From Bin5 sp965116395 (GTDB lineage: Bacteria > Chloroflexota > Anaerolineae > Caldilineales > Caldilineaceae): a stretch of 64,000 nt of DNA. Numbering within the stretch: the first letter of the stretch is position 1; each line of letters opens with the position of its first letter. The stretch lies in the NCBI GenBank assembly GCA_965116395.1, contig OZ220684.1, positions 1,116,001 through 1,180,000 on the forward strand. The letters run 5' to 3'. Shown here in pieces: positions 51,346 to 60,683 of this stretch. The translations under genes were made by a program, and so were the position numbers. The notes below the pieces were generated by a model that saw only the letters and a list, made by a program, of their open reading frames with translations, searched no databases and was not told the origin of the DNA.

Positions 51346-52433
51346 CCCAGTTCTCCGCTTGCGGTGACGCCGGCCAGGGTCAATTCCTCGGCAAAGTGGC
51401 AGGCGGCGAAATGTCCCGGCGCGATCTGGCGCAGCTCCGGCGTTTCCTGGCTGCACTGATCCTGAACGTAGCGGCAGCGAGGATGGAAGTAACAACCGCT
51501 GGGTGGATTGGCCGGGTCGGCGACATCACCTTCCAAGACGATGCGGGCTTTCTGCTGTCTGTTACGTGGGTCGGGGTTAGGCACTGCGGAGAGCAACGCC
51601 TCGGTATAGGGGTGGAACGGCTGCGCGAATAGTTCTTCGGTTTCGGCAACCTCCACTATTTTGCCGACATACATGACGACTACGCGGTCGCAGATATATT
51701 CGATCACGCTGAGGTCGTGCGAAACGAAGAGATAGGTCAGGTCGAACTCTTCCTGCAGATCCTTGATCAGGTTGAGAATCTGGGCACGGACGGAAACATC
51801 GAGGGCGGAGACGGCCTCGTCGGCCACGACCAGGCGGGGGTCGAGCGCGAGGGCGCGGGCGATGCCGATGCGCTGGCGTTCGCCGCCGCTGAAGGCATGG
51901 GGGTAGCGCCGCATGTACTCTGGCCGCAGACCGACCTTGGCCAGCAACGATGCCACCCGTTCCTCCAACTCCTTGCCTGCCGCCACCTTGTTGATCCTGA
52001 GGGGGTCGCCAACGATATCGCTAACTGGCATGCGGGGATTGAGAGAGTTAAACGGATCCTGAAAGATCATGCGCACCTGCTGGCGATACGGCTTCATCTC
52101 ATTGTTGGACAGGGGCGCGAGGTCGACCATTTCACCATCATGATCGTGGAACAGGATCTGACCGCCGGTCAGGTCGTAGGCGCGCAGAATGCAGCGGCCG
52201 GCAGTCGTCTTGCCGCAGCCGCTCTCCCCTACCAGGCCCACCGTCTCACCCTGCAAGACCTGGAAGGAAATATCATCGACCGCCTTGACATGACCGACGG
52301 TGCGCCGGAAAAAACCGGCCGTGATCGGAAACCACTTTTGCAGATTCCTGACATCCAGCAGGACATTCTCAGCAGCCGCGCTGCCGTTTTCTGAGGTGGA
52401 GCTTTGCAAGCCGTTCGTCGATTGTGCGTTCAT
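51342..52433 (-). CDS. Oligopeptide-type ABC transporter ATPase (DppF-like), system 3
   Basis: A 363-residue ATPase. Walker A is GESGCGKTT, signature FSGGERQRIGIAR, Walker B LVVADEAVSALD. The DppF-type C-terminal extension with CYFHPRCRYVQDQC is present. It follows the DppD-like gene after 83 bases, which together with DppBC and binding protein makes a complete system. The gene partner at 50965 overlaps its end. Confidence 0.95.
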   Translation of the reverse strand: MNAQSTNGLQSSTSENGSAAAENVLLDVRNLQKWFPITAGFFRRTVGHVKAVDDISFQVLQGETVGLVGESGCGKTTAGRCILRAYDLTGGQILFHDHDGEMVDLAPLSNNEMKPYRQQVRMIFQDPFNSLNPRMPVSDIVGDPLRINKVAAGKELEERVASLLAKVGLRPEYMRRYPHAFSGGERQRIGIARALALDPRLVVADEAVSALDVSVRAQILNLIKDLQEEFDLTYLFVSHDLSVIEYICDRVVVMYVGKIVEVAETEELFAQPFHPYTEALLSAVPNPDPRNRQQKARIVLEGDVADPANPPSGCYFHPRCRYVQDQCSQETPELRQIAPGHFAACHFAEELTLAGVTASGELG

Positions 52434-52516
52434 AGAATCCTGTGGCGTTTCATTTCAATCGGTGCAGTATGTTGACCCTGATCACCTAGTTCCCGCGATT
52501 CCGGGGAAACCGCCGC

Positions 52517-53593
52517 TCACGCCTGCTCATCTTCGTACAATAGGCAGTTAACCTCGCGCTGGCCCTCCAGTTGAATGGCAGGCGGGTTGACAGCGTCGCA
52601 GCGGCCGGGCATGAAGTGATCGCAGCGCGGCCCGAATTTACAGCCGGATGGCCGGTTGTAGGGATCGGGAACCATGCCGCGAATCGAATCAAGCCGCTGC
52701 AGGTTTCGACTTATCCCCAGTCGGGGGATCGACTTAAGCAGGGCCTGTGTATAGGGATGCTTGGGATCGTGAAAGATCGAGTCTACGTCCCCCCGCTCCA
52801 CGACCTGGCCCAAATACATGACGACGACGTCGTCGGCCATTTCGGCTACGACGCCCAGATCATGGGTGATGAGCATAATAGCCATGCCAAACTCATTCTG
52901 GAGCTCTTCCAGCAGCTCGAGGATCTGGGCCTGGGTGGTGACATCGACGGCGGTGGTCGGTTCGTCGGCGATGAGCAGAGCGGGGTTGCAGGAGAGGGCC
53001 ATTGCGATCATCACTCGCTGGCGCATGCCGCCACTAAGCTCGAAAGGATAGGTGTCGAAACGATCAACCGGGCGAGGAATGCCGACCCTGCGCAGCAGTT
53101 CAATAGTATGCTCTTTGGCATCCTCGTCGGCAAGGTCGGTATGTAGTTTGATGGCTTCAGTAATTTGGTTGCCGACGGTATGGATGGGACTGAGCGATGT
53201 CATCGGCTCCTGGAAGATCATCGAGATGTCCTGGCCGCGAATCTCTCGAATCTCCCTGCCGCGGGGATTCAGTGCGGCGAGATCGATGATTTCTGTCGTC
53301 TCACTGTCGTTGGAGCCAGTCTCACCGTTCATCGCTTCCCTACGACCGGGAACCGCTAAGCGATCGGGACGATGGTAGAGGATCTCCCCCTCGACGATGC
53401 GACCCGGCTGATCGACAATCTGCAAAATGGAGCGTGCGGTGACACTCTTGCCGCAGCCGCTCTCGCCTACCACACACAGAGTCCTATGCTGGTGGATGGT
53501 AAAGTCGACACCGTTGACGGCCTGGACAGTGCCTTCGTCAAGGTAGAAGTGGGTTTTTAAATTTTTTATTTCAATCAGAATGGGCGATTCCAT
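52517..53593 (-). CDS. Oligopeptide-type ABC transporter ATPase (DppD-like), system 3
   Basis: A 358-residue ATPase with Walker A GESGCGKSV, signature LSGGMRQRVMIAMAL, Walker B LLIADEPTTAVD and the C-terminal cysteine-rich segment CKFGPRCDHFMPGRC. An insertion of about 40 residues follows EGEILYHRPDR. The gene lies between the DppC- and DppF-like genes and is part of the operon from 58104. Confidence 0.95.
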   Translation of the reverse strand: MESPILIEIKNLKTHFYLDEGTVQAVNGVDFTIHQHRTLCVVGESGCGKSVTARSILQIVDQPGRIVEGEILYHRPDRLAVPGRREAMNGETGSNDSETTEIIDLAALNPRGREIREIRGQDISMIFQEPMTSLSPIHTVGNQITEAIKLHTDLADEDAKEHTIELLRRVGIPRPVDRFDTYPFELSGGMRQRVMIAMALSCNPALLIADEPTTAVDVTTQAQILELLEELQNEFGMAIMLITHDLGVVAEMADDVVVMYLGQVVERGDVDSIFHDPKHPYTQALLKSIPRLGISRNLQRLDSIRGMVPDPYNRPSGCKFGPRCDHFMPGRCDAVNPPAIQLEGQREVNCLLYEDEQA

Positions 53594-53608
53594 GGAACGT
53601 CATTTGAT

Positions 53609-53629
53609 AGTGGTCAGAGGTCAGTGAAC
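53609..53629. repeat. Heptameric tandem repeat between DppD and DppC genes
   Basis: AGTGGTC, AGAGGTC and AGTGAAC follow directly after one another. Confidence 0.65.
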
Positions 53630-53666
53630 CCAGAGGGCACGGAGCACTGGCTACCGGCCACGGCGG

Positions 53667-54830
53667 TTAGCGGTTATAGGGGTCGGCGGCATCGCGCAGA
53701 CCGTCACCGAAGAAATTGAGCGCAAGAACTGCGACCAGTACGGCCAGCCCTGGAATCAGCAGCCAGGGGGCGGTGGCGACGGAGCGGATGTTCTGCGCCT
53801 CTTGCAAGAGTACGCCCCAGCTCACTACCGGTCTGCGTAGGCCCAGGCCCAAGAAGCTGAGCGACGTTTCGGCCAGAATCATGCCCGGAATGGAGAGTGT
53901 GAGCGAAGCGATGATGTGGCTGAAGAAGGAAGGAACCATGTGGCGCCAGATGGTTGTCACCTCGCTGGCGCCATCGAGGCGGGCGGCCATTACAAAGTCC
54001 TCGGTGCGCAGAGAAAGAAAGCGGCCGCGCACGACGCGGGCCAGACCTGTCCAACCGATGAAGGAAAGGATTATGGTAATGCCGAAATAGATGCGCAGCG
54101 GCGGCCAGTCGGTCGGCAGGGCGGCGGCCAGGCCCATCCAGAGTGGGATGGTCGGAATCGAGCGGATGAACTCGATGACGCGCTGGATGAGGTTATCGAC
54201 GGTGCCGCCGTAAAAGCCGGAGACGCCGCCCAACATGATGCCGAGGAAGAAACTCATAATGACACCGAGCAGGCCGATCGACATCGAGACGCGGGTGCCG
54301 TAAATCATGCTGCTCAGCAGGTCGCGGCCCATGCGATCCGCGCCGAGAAAATAGATTGGCACCTCCGGATCGGTGGAACCGACGAAATGCAGGTCCATTT
54401 CCCACAGACCCCACATTTTGTAGGGTTCACCTTTGACGAAAAAACCAGCATCAACGATCTGCTCTTCGTCGATGACAAAGGTTCGTTTGAGCGCTTCCTG
54501 ATCGATCTCGACCTTATAGCCGTTTACGTAGGGGTCCCAGCGCATGCCGTCTTCGGTCTGACGCAGGAAATGCAGTCGCTGCGGGGGGGCCCAGGTGTAG
54601 TCGGCGCGAATCACGCCAGGGCTTGAAGGAGCCAGAAACTCAACAAACAGTGCGATGGCGTAGATGATCAGAGTGACGATTCCACCGGCCATTGCCATGC
54701 GATGTTTGCGGAATTTCCACCACATCAACTGCCATTGCGAGGCAACGGAGACACTGCTCTCTATTTCGGCTTCTGCTGCTCCCGGGGCGACGGCCTCCGG
54801 GGACAGCGTTTTTACGTCTGTTACCGCCAT
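53667..54830 (-). CDS. Dipeptide/oligopeptide-type ABC permease (DppC-like), system 3
   Basis: A 387-residue permease; the start at 54830 is chosen because GAAGG then has normal spacing. Helix 1 is MAMAGGIVTLIIYAIALFVE after WWKFRKHR. It has the long loop seen in the other DppC-like proteins of this window (about residues 70-170), DRMGRDLLSSMIYG, and the EAA-like segment FVMAARLDGASEVTTIWRHM. It pairs with the DppB-like protein encoded upstream and both ATPases downstream. Confidence 0.93.
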   Translation of the reverse strand: MAVTDVKTLSPEAVAPGAAEAEIESSVSVASQWQLMWWKFRKHRMAMAGGIVTLIIYAIALFVEFLAPSSPGVIRADYTWAPPQRLHFLRQTEDGMRWDPYVNGYKVEIDQEALKRTFVIDEEQIVDAGFFVKGEPYKMWGLWEMDLHFVGSTDPEVPIYFLGADRMGRDLLSSMIYGTRVSMSIGLLGVIMSFFLGIMLGGVSGFYGGTVDNLIQRVIEFIRSIPTIPLWMGLAAALPTDWPPLRIYFGITIILSFIGWTGLARVVRGRFLSLRTEDFVMAARLDGASEVTTIWRHMVPSFFSHIIASLTLSIPGMILAETSLSFLGLGLRRPVVSWGVLLQEAQNIRSVATAPWLLIPGLAVLVAVLALNFFGDGLRDAADPYNR

Positions 54831-54895
54831 AGCGTTTTCCTTCAAAGATCAATTGCAGTGCAGGCAGGGGCACCCCGAAACCTGCGGCTGCCACG

Positions 54896-55882
54896 TTACT
54901 CCATGCGGATGCGTGGATCCAGCCACGCCAGCAAGAGATCGGACACCAACGTGCCGATCACCGTCAAAATGCTCAACAACATGATGAAGCTGGCGGCCAA
55001 ATACATGTCCTGCTGCAAGAGCGCGCGGATCAATAGCGGGCCGGTTGTTGGCAAACTCAACACGATCGATACGATTGCCGCGCCCGATACCAGCGTTGGC
55101 AACACCCACCCCACCGTGCTGATGAACGGATTGAGTGCGATCCGTACCGGGTACTTGAACAGCAGTCGCCACTCCGGCAGACCTTTGGCGCGCGCGGTCA
55201 CCACATAGGGTTTACGGAGTTCGTCGAGCAGGTTGGCGCGCATGATGCGGATGAGGCTGGCGGTGCCGGCGGTGCCGATGATTACAACCGGCACCCACAG
55301 GTGGGCAAAGAGATCGGCAACCTTGCCCCAACTCCAGGGGGCTTCGGTATATTCTGGCGAGAAAAGCCCGCCCACGCTCTGATTGAAGAATTTGAAGGCG
55401 ATATACATCAGGATGAGCGCCAACAGAAAATTGGGCGTGGCCAAGCCAAGGAAGCCTACGAAGGTCGCGAAATAGTCGCCGATAGAATACTGCTTGACCG
55501 CGGAATAGATGCCAATAGGGAATGCCACAGCCCAGACGAATAGCAGGCTTGCGAGGGACAGGACGAACGTCAAGGCCAGGCGGCTCCACACCAGGTCGGA
55601 GACGGGCTTGTTCCAGCCGAAGGAGTCGCCAAAATCTCCTCTGAAGAGGATTCCCTGCATCCATTTCAGATATTGGATGTGGACTGGCTGTCCGAGCCCG
55701 TACTGTTCTTCCAGGGCGCGCATGGCGGATAGATCCATGTCTTCACCCTGCGCCGCCATCGAGGCCACCATTGTTGTCAGGAAGTCACCTGGGGGCAACT
55801 GAATAATGACGAAGGCGACGATTGAGATCGCGATCAGAGTCGGGATCATGTACAGGAGACGGCGCAAAAGAAACTGAAGCAT
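54896..55882 (-). CDS. Dipeptide/oligopeptide-type ABC permease (DppB-like), system 3
   Basis: A 328-residue permease with the standard six helices: RLLYMIPTLIAISIVAFVII (helix 1), WSRLALTFVLSLASLLFVWA (helix 2), the EAA-like segment RKPYVVTARAKGLPEWRLLFK, and the C-terminal LLLAWLDPRIRME. It is next after the binding-protein gene in the operon. Confidence 0.95.
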   Translation of the reverse strand: MLQFLLRRLLYMIPTLIAISIVAFVIIQLPPGDFLTTMVASMAAQGEDMDLSAMRALEEQYGLGQPVHIQYLKWMQGILFRGDFGDSFGWNKPVSDLVWSRLALTFVLSLASLLFVWAVAFPIGIYSAVKQYSIGDYFATFVGFLGLATPNFLLALILMYIAFKFFNQSVGGLFSPEYTEAPWSWGKVADLFAHLWVPVVIIGTAGTASLIRIMRANLLDELRKPYVVTARAKGLPEWRLLFKYPVRIALNPFISTVGWVLPTLVSGAAIVSIVLSLPTTGPLLIRALLQQDMYLAASFIMLLSILTVIGTLVSDLLLAWLDPRIRME

Positions 55883-56010
55883 CCTCTGACCTCGCGGCTG
55901 TCAAGGGCCAGAAACCGGCGGTCTGTGTCGTTACCGACCACTGACTACCGGTCCCAGGCGACTCTTGCCGCCGCCGGCTTGCTTGTATTGCACAACCGGC
56001 GGGGGCGACG

Positions 56011-56044
56011 AAGAGAGGAGTGAGAAAATTCTCACTCCTCTCTT
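56011..56044. terminator. Strong inverted repeat after the binding-protein gene
   Basis: AAGAGAGGAGTGAGAA (56011-56026) is perfectly mirrored by TTCTCACTCCTCTCTT (56029-56044), ending 8 bases before the minus-strand stop codon at 56053. On the plus strand the stem is followed by Ts, resembling an intrinsic terminator. On the minus strand it lacks a T-tract and probably acts as an intercistronic stem after the binding-protein message. Confidence 0.7.
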
Positions 56045-56052
56045 TTTTCTAC

Positions 56053-58104
56053 TTACTCTCCACTGATCCAGAACTGTTCCGGCTGCGTCGGTGCGGGTGT
56101 CGGGTACTGCCACGAACCCGGCATGGACGTAGGCACGTTATGGAATGTGTCCTTTACGATGCCGTAGCCAGCAGGGCTGGATGAGATGCCGATCACGTAG
56201 AACTGATCTTTCGCAATCGCCAGAATTTCTTTCATCAGCTCATTCTGTCTGGCCTGGTCGCCCGAAGATATAATCTGCGCGTACAGGTCCATCTGGTGCT
56301 TGACGATGTCCGGCGGTTCTTCCGGCTGCGTCATGGCGCCAGCGCCGCTGGGGTTGGTGCGCCAGGTTACCCACGACTGGGCGAAGGTGGACTCGCCGCT
56401 GAAGGGGAAGAAGTGACGCGGATCGAGGAAGATCTGCGGGCCGGTGGCAGCGCCCCAGACGTGGACATCATGTTCGTTGGCATCTTTGCGCTGGTAGAGC
56501 AGCGTACGGTCGATAATGCTCAACTGGGCATTGACACCGCAGTCCTGAAACTGGTTCACTACCATTTCGGCGCGGTCATGGAAGCCAAAGGCTTCGGTGG
56601 CCTGCACAACGAATGACAGAGGCTCACCATCCGGACCGAGGAAGTAGCCGTCGGCGTCGCGCTCGGTCATACCAGCATCGGCCAGGAACTGATGCGCCAG
56701 ATCCTGATCGAACTCAGTATAGAGCGAATACCACTCTTCATCGTAGAACTCGGTCATGTCCTTGGGAATAGCGCTCTGCATCGGTTCGCCCTGACCGATG
56801 TACAACACATCGATGATCTCCTGGCGGTTGAGGCAGTGGGACATGGCAATACGGAAGTTCTTGTCGTTGAAGATTTCCCGCAAGCGAGGATCTTTGTGGG
56901 TCAGGTTGAAGTGGAGCCCGGTGGTATTGCCGATGCTGCGTGTTTCGAAGAACTGATACTCGCCGGGTTCGCGATTGTCGGCGATGACCGCTTTGTTGTC
57001 GTTGGTGTTGAAATGGCGGCTCATCATGTCGATTTCGCCGTTCAGCACCTTGAGGAGGAGGACTTCCCGATCTTCGAGGATGTCATATACAACGCGATCG
57101 ATGTAAGGCAACTGGTTGCCTTCGGTATCGACTTTCCAGAAGTAGGGATTGCGCTCCAGAATCATCTGCGAGCCCTCACCGTAGGCCACCGCGACTCTCC
57201 ACGGCATGAGCGTGGGCAGGTCGGCATTGAACCAACGGGAGTCGGAAGGTGTGCCGGGCACGCTGGAGCATTTCATTTGATAGAGATGCACCCAGTCGTT
57301 GGCGTTGTTGTCAGCGATCAGGGCATCCAGATTGTCGGTGTTGTAATCGGCGTGGAACTGGGAGCAATAGTGCATCGGCACACGTGTGAAGATGCTACCG
57401 CCCGGTGTCGCCAGATTCTGCAGGAACAGTCCGTTCGGTGCGTCGAAGGTGATCTTCAGCGTGTGGTCGTCGACTGCCTCGAAGGTAGCGTCGGCTTCAC
57501 CTGCCCGCATCCAGCCGGGCGTCCCGCCTGGGCTTAGTTCTTCATTCAGAATCTGGTCATTCCACCAGAAAGCCAGGTCGTGGGCTGTAAATGGGGCGCC
57601 GTCGGACCATTTCTGTCCTTCTCTGAAGAGGAAGGTGTATTCGCTGGCGTCCGCGCTGGCGATGACATCTTCAATTGCATTGGGAACGAGGCCGTCCCAC
57701 TGCGGCGTCCAGCCCATTGGGTGGATGTAGCTGACGGTACGTACGAGCCAGGCGGTATCGGAGCCGCCGACCAGGGCGGTATTCCAGGTGCCGCCGTACT
57801 GGCCGATGCTTTCGACCGGCTCGACAACAGCGGGATTGACCGGCAGGCGCTCTGCGAGCGGCGGCAGGTCGCCGTTGCGCACCATTTCCTGTAACGCGGG
57901 AGCCTGGTGGGTGCTGACACCGTCATCGGCTTCTGCCATGCCATCGTCGCTGCCGGAATCAGCCGATTCTGCACTGTCGGCAGGGGCAGCCCATTCGGCC
58001 GGCGCGGCGCCACCGCATGCGGCCAGGATGCCAATCGTAAGAGTAGCGACGAGCAGGACAGCCAAGAGACGGATCGGATTCCTATCTGATCTTGTTCGCT
58101 GCAT
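56053..58104 (-). CDS. Family-5 ABC solute-binding lipoprotein 4
   Basis: A 683-residue binding protein at the head of the operon. ATG 58104 is chosen for AAGGAGAACTTCT; an alternative ATG lies 18 bases upstream. The N-terminus is a Sec lipoprotein signal (IRLLAVLLVATLTIGILAAC, C30), unlike the Tat signals of the paralogues. The linker is Ser/Ala/Asp-rich. The body has FLFREGQKWSDGAPFTAHD, LERNPYFWKVDTEGNQLPYI and FRIAMSHCLNRQEIIDVLYI, as in the Dpp/Opp family. It is the binding partner of the DppBCDF system downstream. Confidence 0.94.
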   Translation of the reverse strand: MQRTRSDRNPIRLLAVLLVATLTIGILAACGGAAPAEWAAPADSAESADSGSDDGMAEADDGVSTHQAPALQEMVRNGDLPPLAERLPVNPAVVEPVESIGQYGGTWNTALVGGSDTAWLVRTVSYIHPMGWTPQWDGLVPNAIEDVIASADASEYTFLFREGQKWSDGAPFTAHDLAFWWNDQILNEELSPGGTPGWMRAGEADATFEAVDDHTLKITFDAPNGLFLQNLATPGGSIFTRVPMHYCSQFHADYNTDNLDALIADNNANDWVHLYQMKCSSVPGTPSDSRWFNADLPTLMPWRVAVAYGEGSQMILERNPYFWKVDTEGNQLPYIDRVVYDILEDREVLLLKVLNGEIDMMSRHFNTNDNKAVIADNREPGEYQFFETRSIGNTTGLHFNLTHKDPRLREIFNDKNFRIAMSHCLNRQEIIDVLYIGQGEPMQSAIPKDMTEFYDEEWYSLYTEFDQDLAHQFLADAGMTERDADGYFLGPDGEPLSFVVQATEAFGFHDRAEMVVNQFQDCGVNAQLSIIDRTLLYQRKDANEHDVHVWGAATGPQIFLDPRHFFPFSGESTFAQSWVTWRTNPSGAGAMTQPEEPPDIVKHQMDLYAQIISSGDQARQNELMKEILAIAKDQFYVIGISSSPAGYGIVKDTFHNVPTSMPGSWQYPTPAPTQPEQFWISGE

Positions 58105-58183
58105 AGAAGTTCTCCTTGCCATGTAATGATGACTTCCTCTGAAATACAGAGAAGGCTTTCCATAGAGGTTTGGGGGTGGCGGG

Positions 58184-58212
58184 AGTTTAGATCAGGATCA
58201 TGTGATTGTCAA
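58184..58212 (-). promoter_or_regulatory. Sigma70 promoter of the 58.1-50.9 kb transporter operon
   Basis: On the minus strand TTGACA (58207-58212), 17-base spacer, TAAACT (58184-58189), with the start site expected about 75 bases before the binding-protein ATG. The -35 is a perfect match. Confidence 0.65.
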
Positions 58213-58301
58213 ATGGAGGGGTACCTTTATGTGTGAATGGTAGGGCAGGGCATTTGCAAGGCCGGCGGGCCGACTTTCGAAGGTCAGTTCTTAGTTTTTG
58301 A

Positions 58302-58864
58302 GTAACTGCTAAGCCATATACAGTGCCTATCTTGACAAGCCCCTTATCCTTGCCGCCATTCAGGCTATCTGATTGCGTATTCGGTTGGCGGCAGCCACGT
58401 TCGAAACTGCAGTTTTTAGTTTTCAGTGGAACACCAGTCGTCAGGGGAACAGCGGAGATTAGCGGTCGATGGTCGGTGGGTTGAGGCGGCAAGTGGGGGA
58501 GGAGACACTGTTGGCTAGATACGCTGCTGGAATGAACACACACGGTCGGAACTGCAGTTTTTAGTAGTCAGTTTTTAGTTTTCAGTGGAACACCAGTCGT
58601 CAGGGGAACACCGGAGATTAGCGGTCGATGGTCGGTGGGTTGAGGCGGCAAGTGGGGGGTAGACTCCGTTCGCCAGACACGATGCTGGGGAAGAGTACAC
58701 ACGGTCGGTGAGGGATGGTTTTGTAGGGGGGCGTTGCGGGGGCGCAGCCCCTGCACAAGGGAGGCCGCTTGCGGCCGACCGCCCAAAATACAACAATGAG
58801 GGGAGAAAGAACGCCTTTGCTCGCCTCGTACGGGTTGGCGAAGCAGTTGCGGCTGCGTAGTTAC
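58302..58864. mobile_element. IS66-like MITE, copy D, enlarged
   Basis: Ends GTAACTGCTAAGCCAT and GGCTGCGTAGTTAC and the conserved hairpin core (about 58725-58795) mark the same family, but the copy is 563 bp rather than about 280. The excess holds heptads (from 58411 and 58555) and an 89-bp near-perfect direct repeat (58411-58499 and 58570-58658). No clear target duplication is seen. It lies between two divergent transporter operons; the minus-strand promoter at 58184-58212 is outside it. Confidence 0.75.
58411..58658. repeat. Direct repeat of 89 bp within MITE copy D
   Basis: Units 58411-58499 and 58570-58658, 159 bases apart, differ at about one position. Each begins with heptads (AGTTTTT, AGTTTTC) and then has a segment (AACACCAGTCGTCAGGGGAA onward) not seen elsewhere in the window. 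Confidence 0.8.
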
Positions 58865-58905
58865 CTTTTCAGATTAACTGCGTTGCACTTTGACTGCGCT
58901 GAAGA

Positions 58906-58935
58906 TTGGCTTTATCCCACCTTTTCGATTACAAT
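58906..58935 (+). promoter_or_regulatory. Possible promoter of the small membrane protein/DppF operon
   Basis: TTGGCT (58906-58911), 18-base spacer, TACAAT (58930-58935), just after the element, about 60 bases before the ATG at 58994. Confidence 0.4.
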
Positions 58936-58993
58936 CCGATTTGCCTTTCCCGCATACTTGAATGTTGTCTTAAGTTTTCACATATTCGTGTCT

Positions 58994-59377
58994 ATGGACA
59001 GATTACCCTCGGAAACTGAATCTGTTTTTGATGTCTTCAGGCAAGCCGGTAAGCAGGTCATCCACTACCTGCTCTGGTTTTTTTGTTTTGCATTGGGGCT
59101 TGGGCTCATTTTGCTGCTGCATGAGGTCCTGGAGGTTGTTCTTTTTCTGCGTGTAAATCCATGGCATTTGCGTGCTTACAGGTTGTGGTCGATCTTTCTT
59201 TTGGGAATGGCATTGATCGTGAGCATGTTCCTGGTCGAAGGCTATCTGCGCCGCTCACGGCGCGATGGCCGACATTTCGGCGCGTTGCTGACCGTACTGT
59301 CCGTCCAATTGACGTTGATAGGATTCTCCGCGGCAGCGCTTTACTTTACAGAAATCAGAGATTTTCTTCTATTTTGA
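58994..59377 (+). CDS. Small three-helix membrane protein before the second DppF gene
   Basis: A 127-residue protein. The start at 58994 lacks a clear ribosome site, so it is tentative; the frame extends upstream through the transposon. Helices lie at about 20-50 (LLWFFCFALGLGLILLLHEV), 62-80 (WSIFLLGMALIVSMFLVEGY) and 97-120 (LLTVLSVQLTLIGFSAAALY). FLVEGYLRRSRRDGRHFG after helix 2 parallels VVENYLGRGRH in the 32-33 kb pair. It precedes a DppF-type ATPase gene by 75 bases, as the protein at 50965 follows one. Confidence 0.65.
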   Translation: MDRLPSETESVFDVFRQAGKQVIHYLLWFFCFALGLGLILLLHEVLEVVLFLRVNPWHLRAYRLWSIFLLGMALIVSMFLVEGYLRRSRRDGRHFGALLTVLSVQLTLIGFSAAALYFTEIRDFLLF

Positions 59378-59452
59378 AAGGCTGTGCAGGCTGGGCCTGT
59401 ACAGGGGAATGCCCTCTTCCAGCCGGTAACATATTTCGCAGGAGGTAGCGCT

Positions 59453-60544
59453 TTGTCTCAGAACGACAACGAGTCTGTAGCTGAAATTGAACAGACAGAA
59501 GGCGAAACTGAACAGGCAGAGATCAGCACACGACGCCACGATGCACTTCTTGAGGTCTACGAGCTGAGGAAGTGGTTCCCCATTCAGAAAGGCTTCTTCT
59601 CGCGCACGGTCGGGCAGGTGAAAGCGGTTGACGGGGTGAGCTTCTACGTGCGGCCCGGGGAGACTTTAGGTCTGGTGGGAGAGAGCGGCTGCGGCAAAAC
59701 GACGACAGGGCGGTTGATCATGCACGCCTTTCCCCCCACTGCGGGCGATATCTGGTTTGACGACCAGGAACTCGGGCCAGTCAATATGGCCACGGTGGAC
59801 AACCAGCAGTTGAAACGGTTGCGGCGTAATATGCAGATGGTCTTTCAGGACCCCTATTCGTCACTGAATCCGCGCATGAACCTGCTGCAGAATGTGGGCG
59901 AGCCGTTGCTGGTTAACGATATCGCAAAGGGGCAGGAGCTGGAGGACCGGGTGTCGGAGCTGTTGCGGGTTGTGGGCCTGCGGCCCGAGTATCTGAATCG
60001 CTACCCGCACGCCTTCAGCGGCGGTCAGCGGCAGCGAATCGGCGTGGCGCGCGCGTTGGCGTTGAACCCGCAACTGATCGTTCTCGACGAGCCGGTTTCG
60101 GCGCTCGATGTGTCGGTGCAGGCCCAGATTCTCAACCTGCTACAGGATTTGCAGGAAGAGTTTGACCTGACGTATTTGTTCATCGCGCACGATTTGAGCG
60201 TGGTGGAACATATCAGCGACCGGGTGGCGGTAATGTATGTGGGTATGCTTGTGGAAAGCGCGCGCACAGAGGTACTTTACCGCAACCCTCAGCATCCCTA
60301 TACGGAAGCCCTTCTGTCCTCGGTGCCGAAGCCGGACCCCCGCGACAGGGCGGAGCCGATCGTGCTGGAGGGTGACGTGGCGGACCCGGCAAACCCGCCG
60401 AGCGGCTGCTACTTTCACCCGCGATGCCTCTATAACGACAACGACCGCTGTATGGAGGAGACGCCTGAGTTGCGGGAGATGGAACAGGGCCATTTCGTGC
60501 GCTGCCACTATGCAGGCGAGTTGGAACTGACTGGGGTCGTGTAG
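59453..60544 (+). CDS. Oligopeptide-type ABC transporter ATPase (DppF-like), system 4
   Basis: A 363-residue ATPase. The TTG at 59453 is chosen because AGGAGG lies 7 bases upstream; an ORF extension to 59384 has none. Walker A is GESGCGKTT, signature FSGGQRQRIGVAR, Walker B LIVLDEPVSALD; the C-terminal CYFHPRCLYNDNDRC segment is present. It is very similar to the ATPase at 51342-52433. No DppD or permease genes follow in the window, so it either serves the binding protein at 62672 or is part of a system completed outside. Confidence 0.92.
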   Translation: MSQNDNESVAEIEQTEGETEQAEISTRRHDALLEVYELRKWFPIQKGFFSRTVGQVKAVDGVSFYVRPGETLGLVGESGCGKTTTGRLIMHAFPPTAGDIWFDDQELGPVNMATVDNQQLKRLRRNMQMVFQDPYSSLNPRMNLLQNVGEPLLVNDIAKGQELEDRVSELLRVVGLRPEYLNRYPHAFSGGQRQRIGVARALALNPQLIVLDEPVSALDVSVQAQILNLLQDLQEEFDLTYLFIAHDLSVVEHISDRVAVMYVGMLVESARTEVLYRNPQHPYTEALLSSVPKPDPRDRAEPIVLEGDVADPANPPSGCYFHPRCLYNDNDRCMEETPELREMEQGHFVRCHYAGELELTGVV

Positions 60545-60683
60545 CCTGAAAGGCCACGATTTAATGCGCTGCGTGTGTAAGTGTTGCTTGATTTCCGGAG
60601 TCTGGGACCAGCAAGAAGCAGTTCGTCAGGCGAGCACGCGATGTGTGATATGGAATTAGACCAAAAGAAAGCAGCGGCCAATA

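Noticed and set aside
44234..58104. Nickel/peptide-uptake operon (nik) assignment
   Set aside because: Binding proteins lack nickel-site features I can recognise and are far longer; the general Dpp/Opp assignment is safer.
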